The notes: generated by a model from the sequence alone, not told the origin. Positions 47,494 to 56,856 are shown, counted from the stretch's first letter. The stretch is 64,000 nt of DNA from Paraburkholderia polaris (GCF_012927345.1 NZ_JABBGJ010000001.1:186001-250000); one strand, 5' to 3'. Translations and numbers: made by a program.

Positions 47494-47951
47494 GTCCTTC
47501 GTCTCCTGTATATTCCGTCGCGCTCGAGCGGCACGTTGGACCTACGTGATCGAATCGCTTCATCGCCGGTTTGTCTGTGGGCAATCAAGCGCCAGTGGTC
47601 GGCCAAAGGGAATTGCACTGGCGAAAACCGTTGCCCGTGGATCGCACAACTGGGTAAAAGGCGTTTCGCTTGGAGCGCGTCTGAGGGATGCTGCGCGCGA
47701 ACAGGGATAAGTAAAAGTTAAAACATTTTATGATTTGCATTAGGCATACCTAATAGATAGGTCTGCCGCTTCCGACTAAGGGGTGGTGGGAGGGGTAACG
47801 CGGCTGTTCAGGTACTGCAGATTTCGTCGCTGTCGTACTTGGGGAACGGATGCATAAGCAAAACACTATCGTTTTTCGAAATAACTTTAACTATTGTTTA
47901 TTGATGCACCAGCCTATTCTTGGTCATGCCATTTTCCTCAAGGAGGCGACC
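47494..47951. other. 458-bp intergenic region upstream of the oxalate operon
   Basis: No gene is supported. An AT-rich segment (about 47706-47762) holds a perfect ATTAGG-CATA-CCTAAT inverted repeat (47739-47754), a plausible operator for a GntR- or LysR-type regulator of oxlT-oxc-frc. On the minus strand a TAAAAT lies just downstream of it as a possible -10. A second AT-rich stretch (47853-47910) precedes the small hypothetical gene. Confidence 0.5.
47739..47754. promoter_or_regulatory. ATTAGG-CATA-CCTAAT inverted repeat, candidate oxalate-operon operator
   Basis: Perfect 6-bp arms with a 4-bp spacer in an AT-rich patch about 245 bp before oxlT. A minus-strand -10-like TAAAAT sits about 20 bp downstream, so a bound protein would overlap the -35 area. 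Assignment to oxlT is inference. Confidence 0.45.
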
Positions 47952-48341
47952 ATGAACCCGTCCCAGTTCGATGTTTGCGACAGCGCGCATGATGCGGAAG
48001 TCGAGGCGCAGTTGTGCGCCTATAACAGCGCATTCGATGAACTCGGCCTGCGCTTCCGTTGGGATGCGAGCACGCTGGCGTTGCTGGCGACGATCGACGG
48101 TGAGGAGGCGCAGATTGCTGCGTATATCGAAGCGCACCATCCGCACTTGCTGAAAGCGTATGGCGCCGGGTTTCTGAGCCGGGCCATTCTCGAGAAGAAA
48201 ACTGCTCGCTATCCCGCGCGCCTGCCGAGGCGAATCGAAAGCGCGGCGCATCTGAGCGAAGTGGCGCATCAGTCATTGATAAGCCGCCAGCGCGTGCGTG
48301 TGTCGTACGAGGTCGAACTGCCGGCGCTGGCGGGCGTTTAG
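47952..48341 (+). CDS. Conserved hypothetical protein
   Basis: 129 residues from ATG 47952, which has AGGAGG 5 nt upstream; a longer in-frame start at 47850 lacks one. I do not recognise a domain. The protein is acidic at the start and basic in the middle, with DELGLRFRWDASTLALLATIDGEEAQIAAYIEAHHPHLLKAYGAGFLSRAIL, suggesting a small helical fold. Codon use looks like its neighbours. It stands between the oxalate operon and the RraA-like gene, divergent from the former. Confidence 0.6.
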   Translation: MNPSQFDVCDSAHDAEVEAQLCAYNSAFDELGLRFRWDASTLALLATIDGEEAQIAAYIEAHHPHLLKAYGAGFLSRAILEKKTARYPARLPRRIESAAHLSEVAHQSLISRQRVRVSYEVELPALAGV

Positions 48342-48456
48342 ACGCGGCGCGCGCCATGCGCACGTTGCCGTGTGCACCGCGCCCTCCGAGAGTTGCGTTA
48401 CATAAGCGTTTCCTATCGTGCAAGAACGAACCCGTCTTGGCGCGATTTGCAGGGGC

Positions 48457-48472
48457 GATATACCGTTATATC
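48457..48472. promoter_or_regulatory. GATATA-CCGT-TATATC palindrome before the RraA-like gene
   Basis: Perfect 6-bp-arm inverted repeat with a 4-bp spacer, 79 bp before the ATG at 48552. It stands out in the GC-rich background and is a plausible operator, regulator unknown. Confidence 0.45.
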
Positions 48473-48551
48473 CGTGTTACAGCGGTGTCGTGCCTACTCG
48501 CTCCTGACCTGCATGAGCCGCTCCCCTTACACCCGGAAGCGAAGATCAACC

Positions 48552-49220
48552 ATGTACAAAGCCATCAGGAAAAACCCTTCGGCGCCTCAAGCTGCCGACC
48601 AGATCCTTACCGCATTGCGTGATATTCCCGTCTCTGCGCTCAGTGACAACATGCATCGCAACATCGGCAGTGTGGGACTCCACCCCTATCAACGGCCTGG
48701 CAAAAAGACGATGGCGGGCACCGCGGTCACAGTGCGCTCGCGAGGTGGGGATAACCTGACGTACCTGCGCGCCCTGGAGTTTTGCCGTCCAGGTGACGTA
48801 CTGGTCGTGGACGCGGGTGGCGATCTCAACAATGCGGTGGTCGGCGGGATTCTGTCTTTTTACGCAGCCAATATAGGCGTTGTCGGTTTGGTCGTAGACG
48901 GCGCGATCCGCGATGTCGCAGAAATCCGCGATCGGGATTTTCCGGTTTACGCGCGCGGGGTCACGCATCGGGGGCCGTATAAGGACGGTCCGGGCGAAAT
49001 CAATGTACCGGTGTCGGTCGGCGGAATGGTGGTCAATCCGGGTGACATCGTTGTGGGTGACCAGGACGGTTTGCTGGCTATTCCGCAGGACGATGCCGAA
49101 CATGTGATTGAAAAAGCGCTAGCCGTTCTGGAAGCAGAGGCCGAGACCATGCGGGCGATGAAGGAGGGCCGCTGGAACCGCGCGTTTATCGATGCACTCG
49201 AAGCACGATGCAACAACTGA
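48552..49220 (+). CDS. RraA-like protein / 4-hydroxy-4-methyl-2-oxoglutarate aldolase family
   Basis: 222 residues from ATG 48552. The RraA/HMG-aldolase fold is shown by VSALSDNMHRNIGSVGLHP, GTAVTVRSRGGDNL, GDVLVVDAGGDLNNAVVGGILSFYAANIGVVGLVVDGAIRDVAEIRDRDFPVYARG (with the catalytic GGD/R-D metal-site region) and GDIVVGDQDGLLAIP. Family members cleave 2-oxo-acid aldols in aromatic catabolism or act as oxaloacetate decarboxylase; the enterobacterial RraA branch inhibits RNase E. Gene context does not decide. It ends at a strong terminator. Confidence 0.85.
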   Translation: MYKAIRKNPSAPQAADQILTALRDIPVSALSDNMHRNIGSVGLHPYQRPGKKTMAGTAVTVRSRGGDNLTYLRALEFCRPGDVLVVDAGGDLNNAVVGGILSFYAANIGVVGLVVDGAIRDVAEIRDRDFPVYARGVTHRGPYKDGPGEINVPVSVGGMVVNPGDIVVGDQDGLLAIPQDDAEHVIEKALAVLEAEAETMRAMKEGRWNRAFIDALEARCNN

Positions 49221-49241
49221 GCACTGTATAGAGAAAACGAT

Positions 49242-49277
49242 AAAAGCCGATGTCTGCATCGCGACGTCGGCTTTTTT
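49242..49277 (+). terminator. Intrinsic terminator after the RraA-like gene
   Basis: AAAAGCCGATGTC and GACGTCGGCTTTT pair around an 8-nt loop, followed by TTTTTT. The symmetric A/T flanks could make it work on both strands. It lies 22 bp after the stop codon. Confidence 0.9.
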
Positions 49278-49379
49278 ATGATCCCTTTTTACGGTGCGTG
49301 AAGTTACGAGTGTCACGAGTCGTGACTTGACGCCCGGCGACGAACGCGGATTGCCGCGTCATCGTCGCCTGACGCGCGA

Positions 49380-49690
49380 TCAATCGAAGCTCACCAGCAC
49401 CTTCATCGATTTGGAACGGTCGCCCGCTGTCTGGAACGCCTTGACCGAATCCTGATACGGGAAAATACCGGAAATCAAGGGCTTCACGTCGATCAATCCC
49501 TTGTTCAGCAGTTCAACGGCAACGGCGAATTCTTCGTGGAAGCGGAATGCCCCGCGCAGATCGAATTCCTTGGCGACAATCACGTTGATCGGCAAGGAGA
49601 TGTCACCGCCGAGGCCGACCTGGACGATCACGCCGCGTGGTTTGAGCACGTCGAATGCACCGCGCAATGCCGCTGCCACGCTGTAGTGTG
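49380..49690 (-). pseudogene. L-idonate 5-dehydrogenase-like Zn alcohol dehydrogenase, C-terminal fragment
   Basis: About 100 residues survive: ALRGAFDVLKPRGVIVQVGL, NVIVAKEFDLRGAFRFHEEF, KGLIDVKPLISGIFPYQDSV and the tail KSMKVLVSFD. These match the last third of L-idonate 5-dehydrogenase. The zinc-binding and Rossmann halves are missing; upstream the frame continues as unrelated sequence and the LuxR gene begins at 49733. The break marks the left edge of the polyamine block and suggests that insertion or recombination removed the rest of the gene. Confidence 0.8.
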
Positions 49691-49732
49691 CCGATCGGGT
49701 TGTGACGGGCGGCCCCTCGTCATCCGGCTTCA

Positions 49733-50575
49733 CTACACGCCATCGCTGCCATGTCGCAGCGGTGCGCTCTTCAACACAAGCGCCATTAACTGTCGCCGAG
49801 AATCGACGCCGAGCTTGGCGAATGCCCGCTTCGCGTAGGTCTCGACGGTCGAAGGCTTCAGCCCCATCGATTGGGCGGTCGCCGGCGTCGTCATTCCCTG
49901 AATAAACGACGAGCACACATGCTTTTCGCGCGACGTCAGCCTGCCGTGCAATTGCGGAAGCCACTGCGCGAGCGGATTGTTGTCCGACGTGTCCTGGCGG
50001 CCGTCGTCTGGCGAGATCGCGCCGATCAACCGTTTGTGTACCGCCGACAACGGCAGCACGACGTGCGCGAACTGCTTCAGCAGACTCAACTCCTTCAACG
50101 AGAATGACGGCAGGCGCGCTGAGCGCGCCATCGATATCGAGTATCGCGTGCCGTCCGTCACGCCTGCGACCACGCACTCATCGTGGATGTCGCCGATATC
50201 GAAGAACAGATGCCGGAGCTCGCTCGCAACCTTCTGCGCGGAGATCTGGATCAACTGCACATCGCGCTTGTCTTCGATCCCCCCGTATGTCGTGTCCTCG
50301 CTCGCGTAGCTCCGGTAGTAGTGCCGCATCACTTGCTCGACGAGTTCGTGATCGCGGCCGGAGCTCCCGATCCAGCCGACGCTGCGCTGTCCGGACGGCG
50401 ACACACGTTCATAGTCCAGATGCACCGCGTCGAAGTCGACGAAACGCACGAGGCTTTCATACACGACCTCAATGAACTGCGGCGCGCCGACGGCCTGCGC
50501 GATGTCGCCCAACGTCTCGGTCACGAAGGCGACCTGACTGAGCTGGATATCCGGGGAGGGGCGCGCGGCGTTCAT
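49733..50575 (-). CDS. LuxR-family transcriptional regulator
   Basis: 280 residues. The C-terminal helix-turn-helix is typical: LTSREKHVCSSFIQGMTTPATAQSMGLKPSTVETYAKRAFAKLGVDSRRQLMALVL. The N-terminal 190 residues form a sensor domain without a clear acyl-homoserine-lactone signature, beginning with an amphipathic region (VVYESLVRFVDFDAVHLDYER). It is divergent from the polyamine binding protein gene across 299 bp and lies at the junction with the truncated dehydrogenase. It probably regulates the block to its right. Confidence 0.87.
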   Translation of the reverse strand: MNAARPSPDIQLSQVAFVTETLGDIAQAVGAPQFIEVVYESLVRFVDFDAVHLDYERVSPSGQRSVGWIGSSGRDHELVEQVMRHYYRSYASEDTTYGGIEDKRDVQLIQISAQKVASELRHLFFDIGDIHDECVVAGVTDGTRYSISMARSARLPSFSLKELSLLKQFAHVVLPLSAVHKRLIGAISPDDGRQDTSDNNPLAQWLPQLHGRLTSREKHVCSSFIQGMTTPATAQSMGLKPSTVETYAKRAFAKLGVDSRRQLMALVLKSAPLRHGSDGV

Positions 50576-50874
50576 AACCTTTGCTCTCGATGAATTCTGG
50601 GTGGTGCGACTGCGCTACTGGTATCACGACAAATTCCCCATGCCTACACGGGAATCCACCCAGATCACTGTCATCGACGACGCGGTTTGTCCTTCATTCC
50701 CGGGACAGACGGCGCGTATCGCGATCTTTACAGTGCTCTACAAGCTGCGAGCAAGAAGACGGAGGCCACTTCGATGATCTGGCCGACGATCGCTCGCGAC
50801 ACCTCGACGACTTTGCTTACTGGCGGCATCCGCATTGAACGGAGCGGCCGACTCATACCACCTGGAGATCTCCT

Positions 50875-51996
50875 ATGCGTGCCCGTTTTCCTCGTTGCCC
50901 GGTCATCAGGATCGTGTTCGCCGCATCCGCCGGCCTCGCGTTCGCGGCGAGTCAGTCGGTTCAGGCCGGCGACACCAATCTGAACGTTTACAACTGGTCC
51001 GAATACATCGCGAAGGACACGGTGCCAATCTTCGAGAAGCAGACCAGCATCAAGGTGCGATACGACAGCTATGACAGCGACGATACGCTGCAGACCAAGC
51101 TGCTCACCGGCAGTTCCGGCTACGACATCGTCGTGCCGACGTCGAACTACCTCGCGCGGCAGATCCAGGCGGGCGTCTACCAGAAGCTCGACAAGTCGAA
51201 GATCCCGAACCTCGCAAACCTCGACCCGGTGCTGATGAAGATGGTCGCGCAGGCCGATCCGGGCAACCAGTATGGCGTGCCATGGGCGTGGGGCACGACG
51301 GGTGTCGGCTACAACGTCGAGGCCGTCAAGAAGCGGCTTGGCGACAAGGCACCAACCGACAGCTGGGCGCTGCTGTTCGATCCCGCAAATGTGTCGAAGC
51401 TGAAGGGCTGCGGCGTGTCACTGCTGGACGCTCCCGACGCGGCGTTCGCTGCGGTGCTGCAATACATGGGCAAGGATCCGGAAAGCAGGAACCCAGCGGA
51501 CTATCAGGCGGCCTACGACGTGCTGAAGACGGTTCGTCCGTACATCACGCAGTTCAATTCGGTGGGCTATGCGGACGACCTTGCGAATGGCGACGTGTGC
51601 GTGGTGCTCGGCTGGTCTGGCGACGTCAGCCTCGCGCGGCGGCGCTCGGTGGAGGCGAAACACGGATACGAGATCCGGTACGTGAATCCGAAGGAAGGCG
51701 GCCTGCTGTGGTTCGACGTGATGGCGATCCCGAAGGATGCGCCTGATCCTGAGGCGGCATTGAAGTGGATCAACTACATCGAGGATCCGAAGACCAACGC
51801 GGCGATCACCAACGAGATCGCCTATCCGACCGCGAACAAGTCCGCGCGCCCGTTCGTGAAGCCGGAGATCTCGCAGGATCCGGACGTCTATCTGCCTGAC
51901 AGCGTGCTCGGCAAGATGGCGCTTGCGATGCCGATCAGCGCAGAGATCACGCGGTTGCAGAACCGTCTATGGTTGCGGTTGAAGTCCGGTGGTTAA
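50875..51996 (+). CDS. PotF-like spermidine/putrescine substrate-binding protein
   Basis: 373 residues with a signal peptide (to SVQAG). LNVYNWSEYIAKDTVPIFEKQTSIKVRYDSYDSDDTLQTKLLTGSSGYDIVVP is the classical polyamine-binding-protein start, and WGTTGVGYN and GWSGDVSLARRR line the ligand cleft. It captures a polyamine or similar cation in the periplasm. No potGHI-like ATPase or permease genes follow; the next gene is a porin. It must therefore use a transporter encoded elsewhere, or act as a sensor. GGAG precedes the ATG inside a GGAGATCTCC palindrome. Confidence 0.92.
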   Translation: MRARFPRCPVIRIVFAASAGLAFAASQSVQAGDTNLNVYNWSEYIAKDTVPIFEKQTSIKVRYDSYDSDDTLQTKLLTGSSGYDIVVPTSNYLARQIQAGVYQKLDKSKIPNLANLDPVLMKMVAQADPGNQYGVPWAWGTTGVGYNVEAVKKRLGDKAPTDSWALLFDPANVSKLKGCGVSLLDAPDAAFAAVLQYMGKDPESRNPADYQAAYDVLKTVRPYITQFNSVGYADDLANGDVCVVLGWSGDVSLARRRSVEAKHGYEIRYVNPKEGGLLWFDVMAIPKDAPDPEAALKWINYIEDPKTNAAITNEIAYPTANKSARPFVKPEISQDPDVYLPDSVLGKMALAMPISAEITRLQNRLWLRLKSGG

Positions 51997-52031
51997 GGAA
52001 TCCGAAGCGAAGAACAACAGGGAGAGGTTTC

Positions 52032-53570
52032 ATGAAGAAGAGGTTAATCTGCGTGCTGGTGGCCGGGGTGCTGCCGGGGCTGGCTGCAGCGAGCCCCACC
52101 GGCGATCAGCTCAAGGCGCTCCAGCAGCAGCTCGCCGCGCTGCAGCAGGAGGTCAAGGGGCTGCAGTCGCAGCTTGCCGCGAAACCCGTGGCCATGCCGG
52201 CGCCGGCGAGTACGGCCGCTGTCGATCCGTCGTCGGCGGACTATGGCCAGGCGCCGGCGATCCTGACTAATGATGACGTCACCGAGTTGAAGCAGCAGGC
52301 TGCGAGCCAGCAACTGAAAGTCGACGCGTTGACCGACGCTGCTCAGACCGGCCCGATCGCGGGGCTGTCGGTGACCGGCTACATCGATCCCGCCTATCTG
52401 TATAACCGTGCGGCGGGCACGTCGTCGTTCCAGTTCGCGAACCACGAGAACGCTTACCAGTACTACAACAGCACGTTCGGCGATCTGTACCTCGACATCA
52501 AGAAGACGTTCGGCGTCGGCCCCATGGCGCCCTCCGCCGAGGTGACCTTGATGCCGAACCGCGGTGCCGGGATGTACCTGATGAACGAACACGGCGACAG
52601 CGGGTTAAACATTCTGAACACCGCGATCGCGACGGTGCCGCTGACGCCGACCACGTCGGTCGTCGCCGGCCTGATGCCGGGGCTGAGCGGCTACGAGATG
52701 CAGCAGTCGAACCAGATGCTGACGCTAACGCACAACCTGCTGTACGACTTCTCGGATCCAGGCAGCTCGATCGGTGCCGGCGTCAACTACACCGGTGACC
52801 AGTGGGCATGGAAATTCCTGCTCGGCAATGAGCAGTTCCGTACCGCGGGTTCGGTTACGCAGACCGGCACGAACGCGCTCGGCGACCCGATCACGACGAG
52901 CAACCGCATGCCGACGTTCACCGCGCGGGTCGACTACTTCCGCGGCAGCCAACTCGACGTCGGCGGCTCGTTCGCCGTCGGACGGCAGACGCTGCCGAGC
53001 GCGATCGACCCGGCGACAGGCTCGGTTAGCTACGGCTGGGGCGGCCAGGCGCCGAACGGCTACGGCACGTTCTTCTTCACCGAAGCCGATGCGACGTACG
53101 CGCTGGCCGACGTCCAGTACAACGCCGAAATCGACTACGGCCAGCAGCAGAACGGCGCCTGGAATGGCGGTCAGGCGCAGTGGTACGGACTGTCACTGCT
53201 CGCACATCGGAAGTTCAGGCTGCCGGTGCTCGGGCGGATGGGCGTGACGGCTCGCTACGACCTGCTGGTCGACAGCAAGAACGGTGGTGGAGGCGGTGGG
53301 ATCGCCCTCAACGGCAACGGGATGGATCCGTATAACGGCTTCGGCATCGACGTGAACTGCCTGCAGGCATCGAGCAATCACGGCTTCGAGTGCAAGGGCG
53401 CGACGCGCCAGGACGCCGCGCTCGACCTGCTGTTCTACCCGACCCAGCAGATCACGGTGAAGGTCGAATACCGGCACGATTGGGCCAACCACCAGGTGTT
53501 CCTGCGCGATGACGGTACGTATGCGAAGTCGAACGACCTGCTGGCCGCGCAATTTATCTACTCTTTTTGA
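52032..53570 (+). CDS. DUF3138-type outer-membrane porin-like protein
   Basis: 512 residues from ATG 52032 with GGAGAGG upstream. A signal peptide (to AAASP) is followed by a coiled coil (QLKALQQQLAALQQEVKGLQSQLA) and then a beta-barrel with alternating aromatic strands ending in a C-terminal Phe (LLAAQFIYSF). The coiled-coil-plus-barrel plan is that of DUF3138/Burkholderia porin-like proteins. It probably lets the substrate of the neighbouring catabolic enzymes cross the outer membrane. It lies 35 bp after the binding-protein gene. Confidence 0.85.
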   Translation: MKKRLICVLVAGVLPGLAAASPTGDQLKALQQQLAALQQEVKGLQSQLAAKPVAMPAPASTAAVDPSSADYGQAPAILTNDDVTELKQQAASQQLKVDALTDAAQTGPIAGLSVTGYIDPAYLYNRAAGTSSFQFANHENAYQYYNSTFGDLYLDIKKTFGVGPMAPSAEVTLMPNRGAGMYLMNEHGDSGLNILNTAIATVPLTPTTSVVAGLMPGLSGYEMQQSNQMLTLTHNLLYDFSDPGSSIGAGVNYTGDQWAWKFLLGNEQFRTAGSVTQTGTNALGDPITTSNRMPTFTARVDYFRGSQLDVGGSFAVGRQTLPSAIDPATGSVSYGWGGQAPNGYGTFFFTEADATYALADVQYNAEIDYGQQQNGAWNGGQAQWYGLSLLAHRKFRLPVLGRMGVTARYDLLVDSKNGGGGGGIALNGNGMDPYNGFGIDVNCLQASSNHGFECKGATRQDAALDLLFYPTQQITVKVEYRHDWANHQVFLRDDGTYAKSNDLLAAQFIYSF

Positions 53571-53627
53571 TGCGATGCTGGCGCCGGCCTGAGGAAACAG
53601 GTCCGCCGCCGATCGCGAGGCTTTGTC

Positions 53628-54920
53628 ATGCTCAAGTTCGAAAATCAAGCACACGTCCCGTCATATTACGCAGCCACCGCGAACGACCGGACGTGTCATC
53701 CGCCGCTCGATGCGACGGTATCCGCTGACGTCTGCGTGATCGGCGGCGGACTCACTGGCCTTTCCACTGCGCTCAATCTCGCGGAACGTGGCTATTCGGT
53801 CGTGCTGCTCGAGGCGTCGAAGATCGGCTGGGGCGCCAGCGGGCGCAACGGCGGCCAGCTGATCGCGGGCTATTCGTGTGGCATCGATACGTTCGCGTCC
53901 TACATGCCGGAAGAGGATGTGCAGCGCGTTTGGGCGATGGGGCTCGAGTCGATCGAGATCGTCAAGGAACGAGTCGAGAAGCACGGGATCGATTGCGACC
54001 TGACGTTCGGCTACCTGAGCGCGGCAAACAAGCCGCGCCATGTCGACGCGCTGCGTGCCTGGCGGGATGCTGCAGAGTCGCGCTTTGGCTATCGCGAGTA
54101 CCGGTTTGTCGAGCGTGACGAGATGCGCCGCTACGTCGCATCGGATCGCTACCTGGGCGGGCTCTACCACGCCGGCAGCGGTCATTTGCATCCGCTCAAC
54201 TACACGCTTGGTCTGGCGCGCGCGGCCCGCGACGCGGGGGTGTCGATCCACGAGGACACGAGCGCGCACGCCATCGGGAAGACCGCGCAAGGCCATCGGG
54301 TGACGTGCGCGAGCGGGCAGGTGAACGCGCGCTACGTCGTGCTCGCGTGCAATGCGTATCTCGGCCGGCTTGCGCCGGCGCTCGCGCGCAAGATCATGCC
54401 GGTGGCGACCTACCTGATTGCGACCGAGCCGCTCGGCGACGCGAAGGCGAACGACACGATGCCAGCGGACGTGGCGATCTGCGACTGCAATGCGGCGCTC
54501 GACTATTTCCGTTTGTCGAAGGATCGCCGGATGCTGTGGGGCGGCAAGGCGAGCAGTTCGACGCGCACGCCGCGCGAACTCGCCGCCGCGATGCAACGGG
54601 ACATGCTGAAGACGTTTCCGCAGCTCGCCGCTGCGAAGATCGACTACGCGTGGGGCGGTTTCGTCGACGCGACGATGAATCACGCGCCGCATTTCGGCCG
54701 GCTCGAGCCGACCGTGTATTTCGCGCAGGGGTTTTCCGGGCACGGCGTGAACGTCACGGGGCTTGCAGGCCGGCTGATCGCGGAAGCGATCGATGCGCAG
54801 GCCGCCCGCTTCGACCTGTTCGGCAAGATCCGGCATCGCAACTTCCCAGGCGGTCGCCTGCTGCGCAAACCGATGCTGATGCTCGCCATGACCTGGCACC
54901 AGATGATGGACGCGCGTTGA
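53628..54920 (+). CDS. FAD-dependent oxidoreductase, PuuB-like (gamma-glutamylputrescine oxidase type)
   Basis: 430 residues. The DAO-family FAD motif DVCVIGGGLTGLSTALNLAERGYSVVLLEASKIGWGASGRNGGQL is present, as are YLIATEPL and GRLEPTVYFAQGFSGHGVNVTGLAGRLIAEAI near the C-terminus. PuuB oxidises the amine of gamma-glutamyl-putrescine to an aldehyde that PuuC oxidises further, and a PuuC-like gene follows in the same operon. A gamma-glutamylputrescine synthetase (PuuA) is not in the window, so the real substrate may be a different amine. Confidence 0.88.
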   Translation: MLKFENQAHVPSYYAATANDRTCHPPLDATVSADVCVIGGGLTGLSTALNLAERGYSVVLLEASKIGWGASGRNGGQLIAGYSCGIDTFASYMPEEDVQRVWAMGLESIEIVKERVEKHGIDCDLTFGYLSAANKPRHVDALRAWRDAAESRFGYREYRFVERDEMRRYVASDRYLGGLYHAGSGHLHPLNYTLGLARAARDAGVSIHEDTSAHAIGKTAQGHRVTCASGQVNARYVVLACNAYLGRLAPALARKIMPVATYLIATEPLGDAKANDTMPADVAICDCNAALDYFRLSKDRRMLWGGKASSSTRTPRELAAAMQRDMLKTFPQLAAAKIDYAWGGFVDATMNHAPHFGRLEPTVYFAQGFSGHGVNVTGLAGRLIAEAIDAQAARFDLFGKIRHRNFPGGRLLRKPMLMLAMTWHQMMDAR

Positions 54921-54993
54921 GCCGGCGCCGGCCGGCTTGTCCGGACGCGCGGCACCTGACCTATAACGAACATTGCACACCTTGGAGGCGTTC

Positions 54994-55374
54994 ATGACAG
55001 ACATCACGAAGATTGTCGACCTGATGCGGGACCCGGCGGAGCTGACCCAGTCGCGCGTGCCGCGCGGGCTGCTGCTGGCCGGCAATCCGATGCAGACGCT
55101 CACGCATCACTACATCAGTCCTTGCGGACAGTTCAGCACCGGCATCTGGGAGAGCACGCCGGGCCATTGGACGATCGAATACGACGAATCCGAGTACTGC
55201 GAGATGTTGAGTGGCGTGGCGATCGTGCGCGACATGCAGGACAACGAAAAGGTGCTGCACGCCGGGGATCGCTTCGTGATTCCCTCCGGCTTTCGCGGCA
55301 CCTGGGAGGTGGTGGAGGCGTGCAGGAAGATCTACGCATCGCACGCCCCGCAGGTCGAACCGTTGCACGCGTAG
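54994..55374 (+). CDS. Cupin-domain protein
   Basis: 126 residues from ATG 54994 (TTGGAGG upstream). A single small cupin: FSTGIWESTPGHWTIEYDESEYCEMLSGVAIV and HAGDRFVIPSGFRGTWEVVEACRKIYA. The GFRGTWEV segment is typical of DUF861-type cupins found beside amine oxidases and ABC polyamine genes. Histidine metal ligands are sparse, so catalysis is doubtful; ligand sensing or stabilisation is possible. It sits between the oxidase and amidase in the same operon. Confidence 0.82.
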   Translation: MTDITKIVDLMRDPAELTQSRVPRGLLLAGNPMQTLTHHYISPCGQFSTGIWESTPGHWTIEYDESEYCEMLSGVAIVRDMQDNEKVLHAGDRFVIPSGFRGTWEVVEACRKIYASHAPQVEPLHA

Positions 55375-55425
55375 CGCGACGGTTCGAGTTGCAACGTCAA
55401 TCATCGGGATCAACAGGAGCATGAC

Positions 55426-56856
55426 ATGAGTCAGGAATTGTGGCGTCTGAGCGCTACGGAAATGGTCGAGCGGGTTGCGCGTCGCGACGTGTCGTCGACG
55501 GAACTCACGCAGAGTTGCCTGCAGCGGCTCGAAGATGTGAATCCCGGCATCAATGCGATTGTGGACGTGCTGGCCGATAGCGCGATGCTGGCCGCGTCGC
55601 AGGCCGACGCGGCGACCGCTCGGCGCGAGCCCGTCGGTCCGCTGCACGGCGTGCCGGTGACGGTGAAGATCAATGTCGACATGGCTGCCTACGCGACCAC
55701 CAACGGCGTGAGCGCGTTCAAGGATCTCGTTGCGGCCGAGGACAGCCCCGTGGTGGCGAACCTGCGCAAGGCTGGCGCGATCGTGATCGGCCGCAGCAAC
55801 GCGCCGGCGTTTTCATATCGCTGGTTCACCGACAACGACCTGCATGGCCGCACGCTGAATCCGTGGAATCCGCACCTGACGCCGGGGGGCTCCAGCGGTG
55901 GGGCAGCGGCTGCGGTCGCCGCCGGCATCGGCGCGATCGCTCACGGCAACGACCTCGGCGGCTCGATTCGCTATCCGGCCTACGCGTGCGGTGTCGCGGG
56001 ACTGAGGCCGAGCGCCGGCCGTGTACCCGCATACAACCCGACGCAGGCGAAGGACCGGACGCTCGCGGTCCAGCTCGCGTCGGTGCAGGGGCCGCTGGCG
56101 AGAACGGTCGGCGACCTGCGCATTGCGCTGGCGGCAATGGCGGGCGGCGATCCGCGCGACGCATGGTGGATGCCGGTAGAGCCGGTCGGCCATCACTCGC
56201 CGTTTCCTGTGCATGTCGCCGTCTGTGCGGAACTGCCGGGTATCCGTTCCGACGCCGCGGTCGTCGACGCGATCCGGCAGGCGGCGGGCTGGCTCGAGGA
56301 TGCGGGCTGCATCGTCGAAGAAGCCGCCCCGCCGCAGATGGCTGAAGCGAGCGCGCTGTGGCTGGACCTCGTCACCAACGAAGCGAGGAGCGGGCTCGGC
56401 GACGTCATCATGCAGCATGGCGACGACGCGATCCGGACCGCGTTCGCCAGCCAGCGCCGGCTTGCCGCGCCGCTCGATCTGGCCGGCTACATGAACGGTC
56501 TGGCGCGGCGTACCGGTCTGTTACGCGAGTGGCAGCGCTTCTTCGAGCGCTATCCGCTGCTGCTGATGCCAGTCTCATGCGCGCAGCCGTTCGCGATCGA
56601 CGAGGACCAGCGCGGCGATGACGCGATGCGGCGCATCCTCGACAAGCAGAGTCCGCTACTCGCGACCGCGCTGCTCGGACTGCCTGGGCTGTCCGTGCCG
56701 ACCGGCGTGCGCGATGGCGTGCCGATGGGCGTTCAGCTTGTCGCTGGCCGGTTTCAGGAGGCGCTGTGCCTCGCCGCGGGCGAAGCGATCGAGGCGCGCG
56801 CGAGAACCTGCACGCCGATCGATCCAGTCGGTGCGGCGGCGCGTTACGCGGGATAA
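55426..56856 (+). CDS. Amidase signature family enzyme
   Basis: 476 residues. Ser-cisSer-Lys triad of amidase-signature hydrolases: K81 (PVTVKINVD), S156 in PGGSSGGAAAAVAAG, and the nucleophile S180 (GNDLGGSIRYPA). It hydrolyses a linear amide to an acid plus ammonia or an amine. In this operon it follows a PuuB-like oxidase and precedes an aldehyde dehydrogenase. It could remove an acyl group from an acylated amine, or hydrolyse an amide such as 4-guanidinobutyramide. Specificity is not deducible. Confidence 0.9.
   Translation: MSQELWRLSATEMVERVARRDVSSTELTQSCLQRLEDVNPGINAIVDVLADSAMLAASQADAATARREPVGPLHGVPVTVKINVDMAAYATTNGVSAFKDLVAAEDSPVVANLRKAGAIVIGRSNAPAFSYRWFTDNDLHGRTLNPWNPHLTPGGSSGGAAAAVAAGIGAIAHGNDLGGSIRYPAYACGVAGLRPSAGRVPAYNPTQAKDRTLAVQLASVQGPLARTVGDLRIALAAMAGGDPRDAWWMPVEPVGHHSPFPVHVAVCAELPGIRSDAAVVDAIRQAAGWLEDAGCIVEEAAPPQMAEASALWLDLVTNEARSGLGDVIMQHGDDAIRTAFASQRRLAAPLDLAGYMNGLARRTGLLREWQRFFERYPLLLMPVSCAQPFAIDEDQRGDDAMRRILDKQSPLLATALLGLPGLSVPTGVRDGVPMGVQLVAGRFQEALCLAAGEAIEARARTCTPIDPVGAAARYAG

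Noticed and set aside
53661..55103. 480-residue minus-strand ORF antisense to the PuuB-like oxidase
   Set aside because: A long antisense frame is expected in GC-rich genes; the plus-strand frame has the FAD motif and proper ribosome site.
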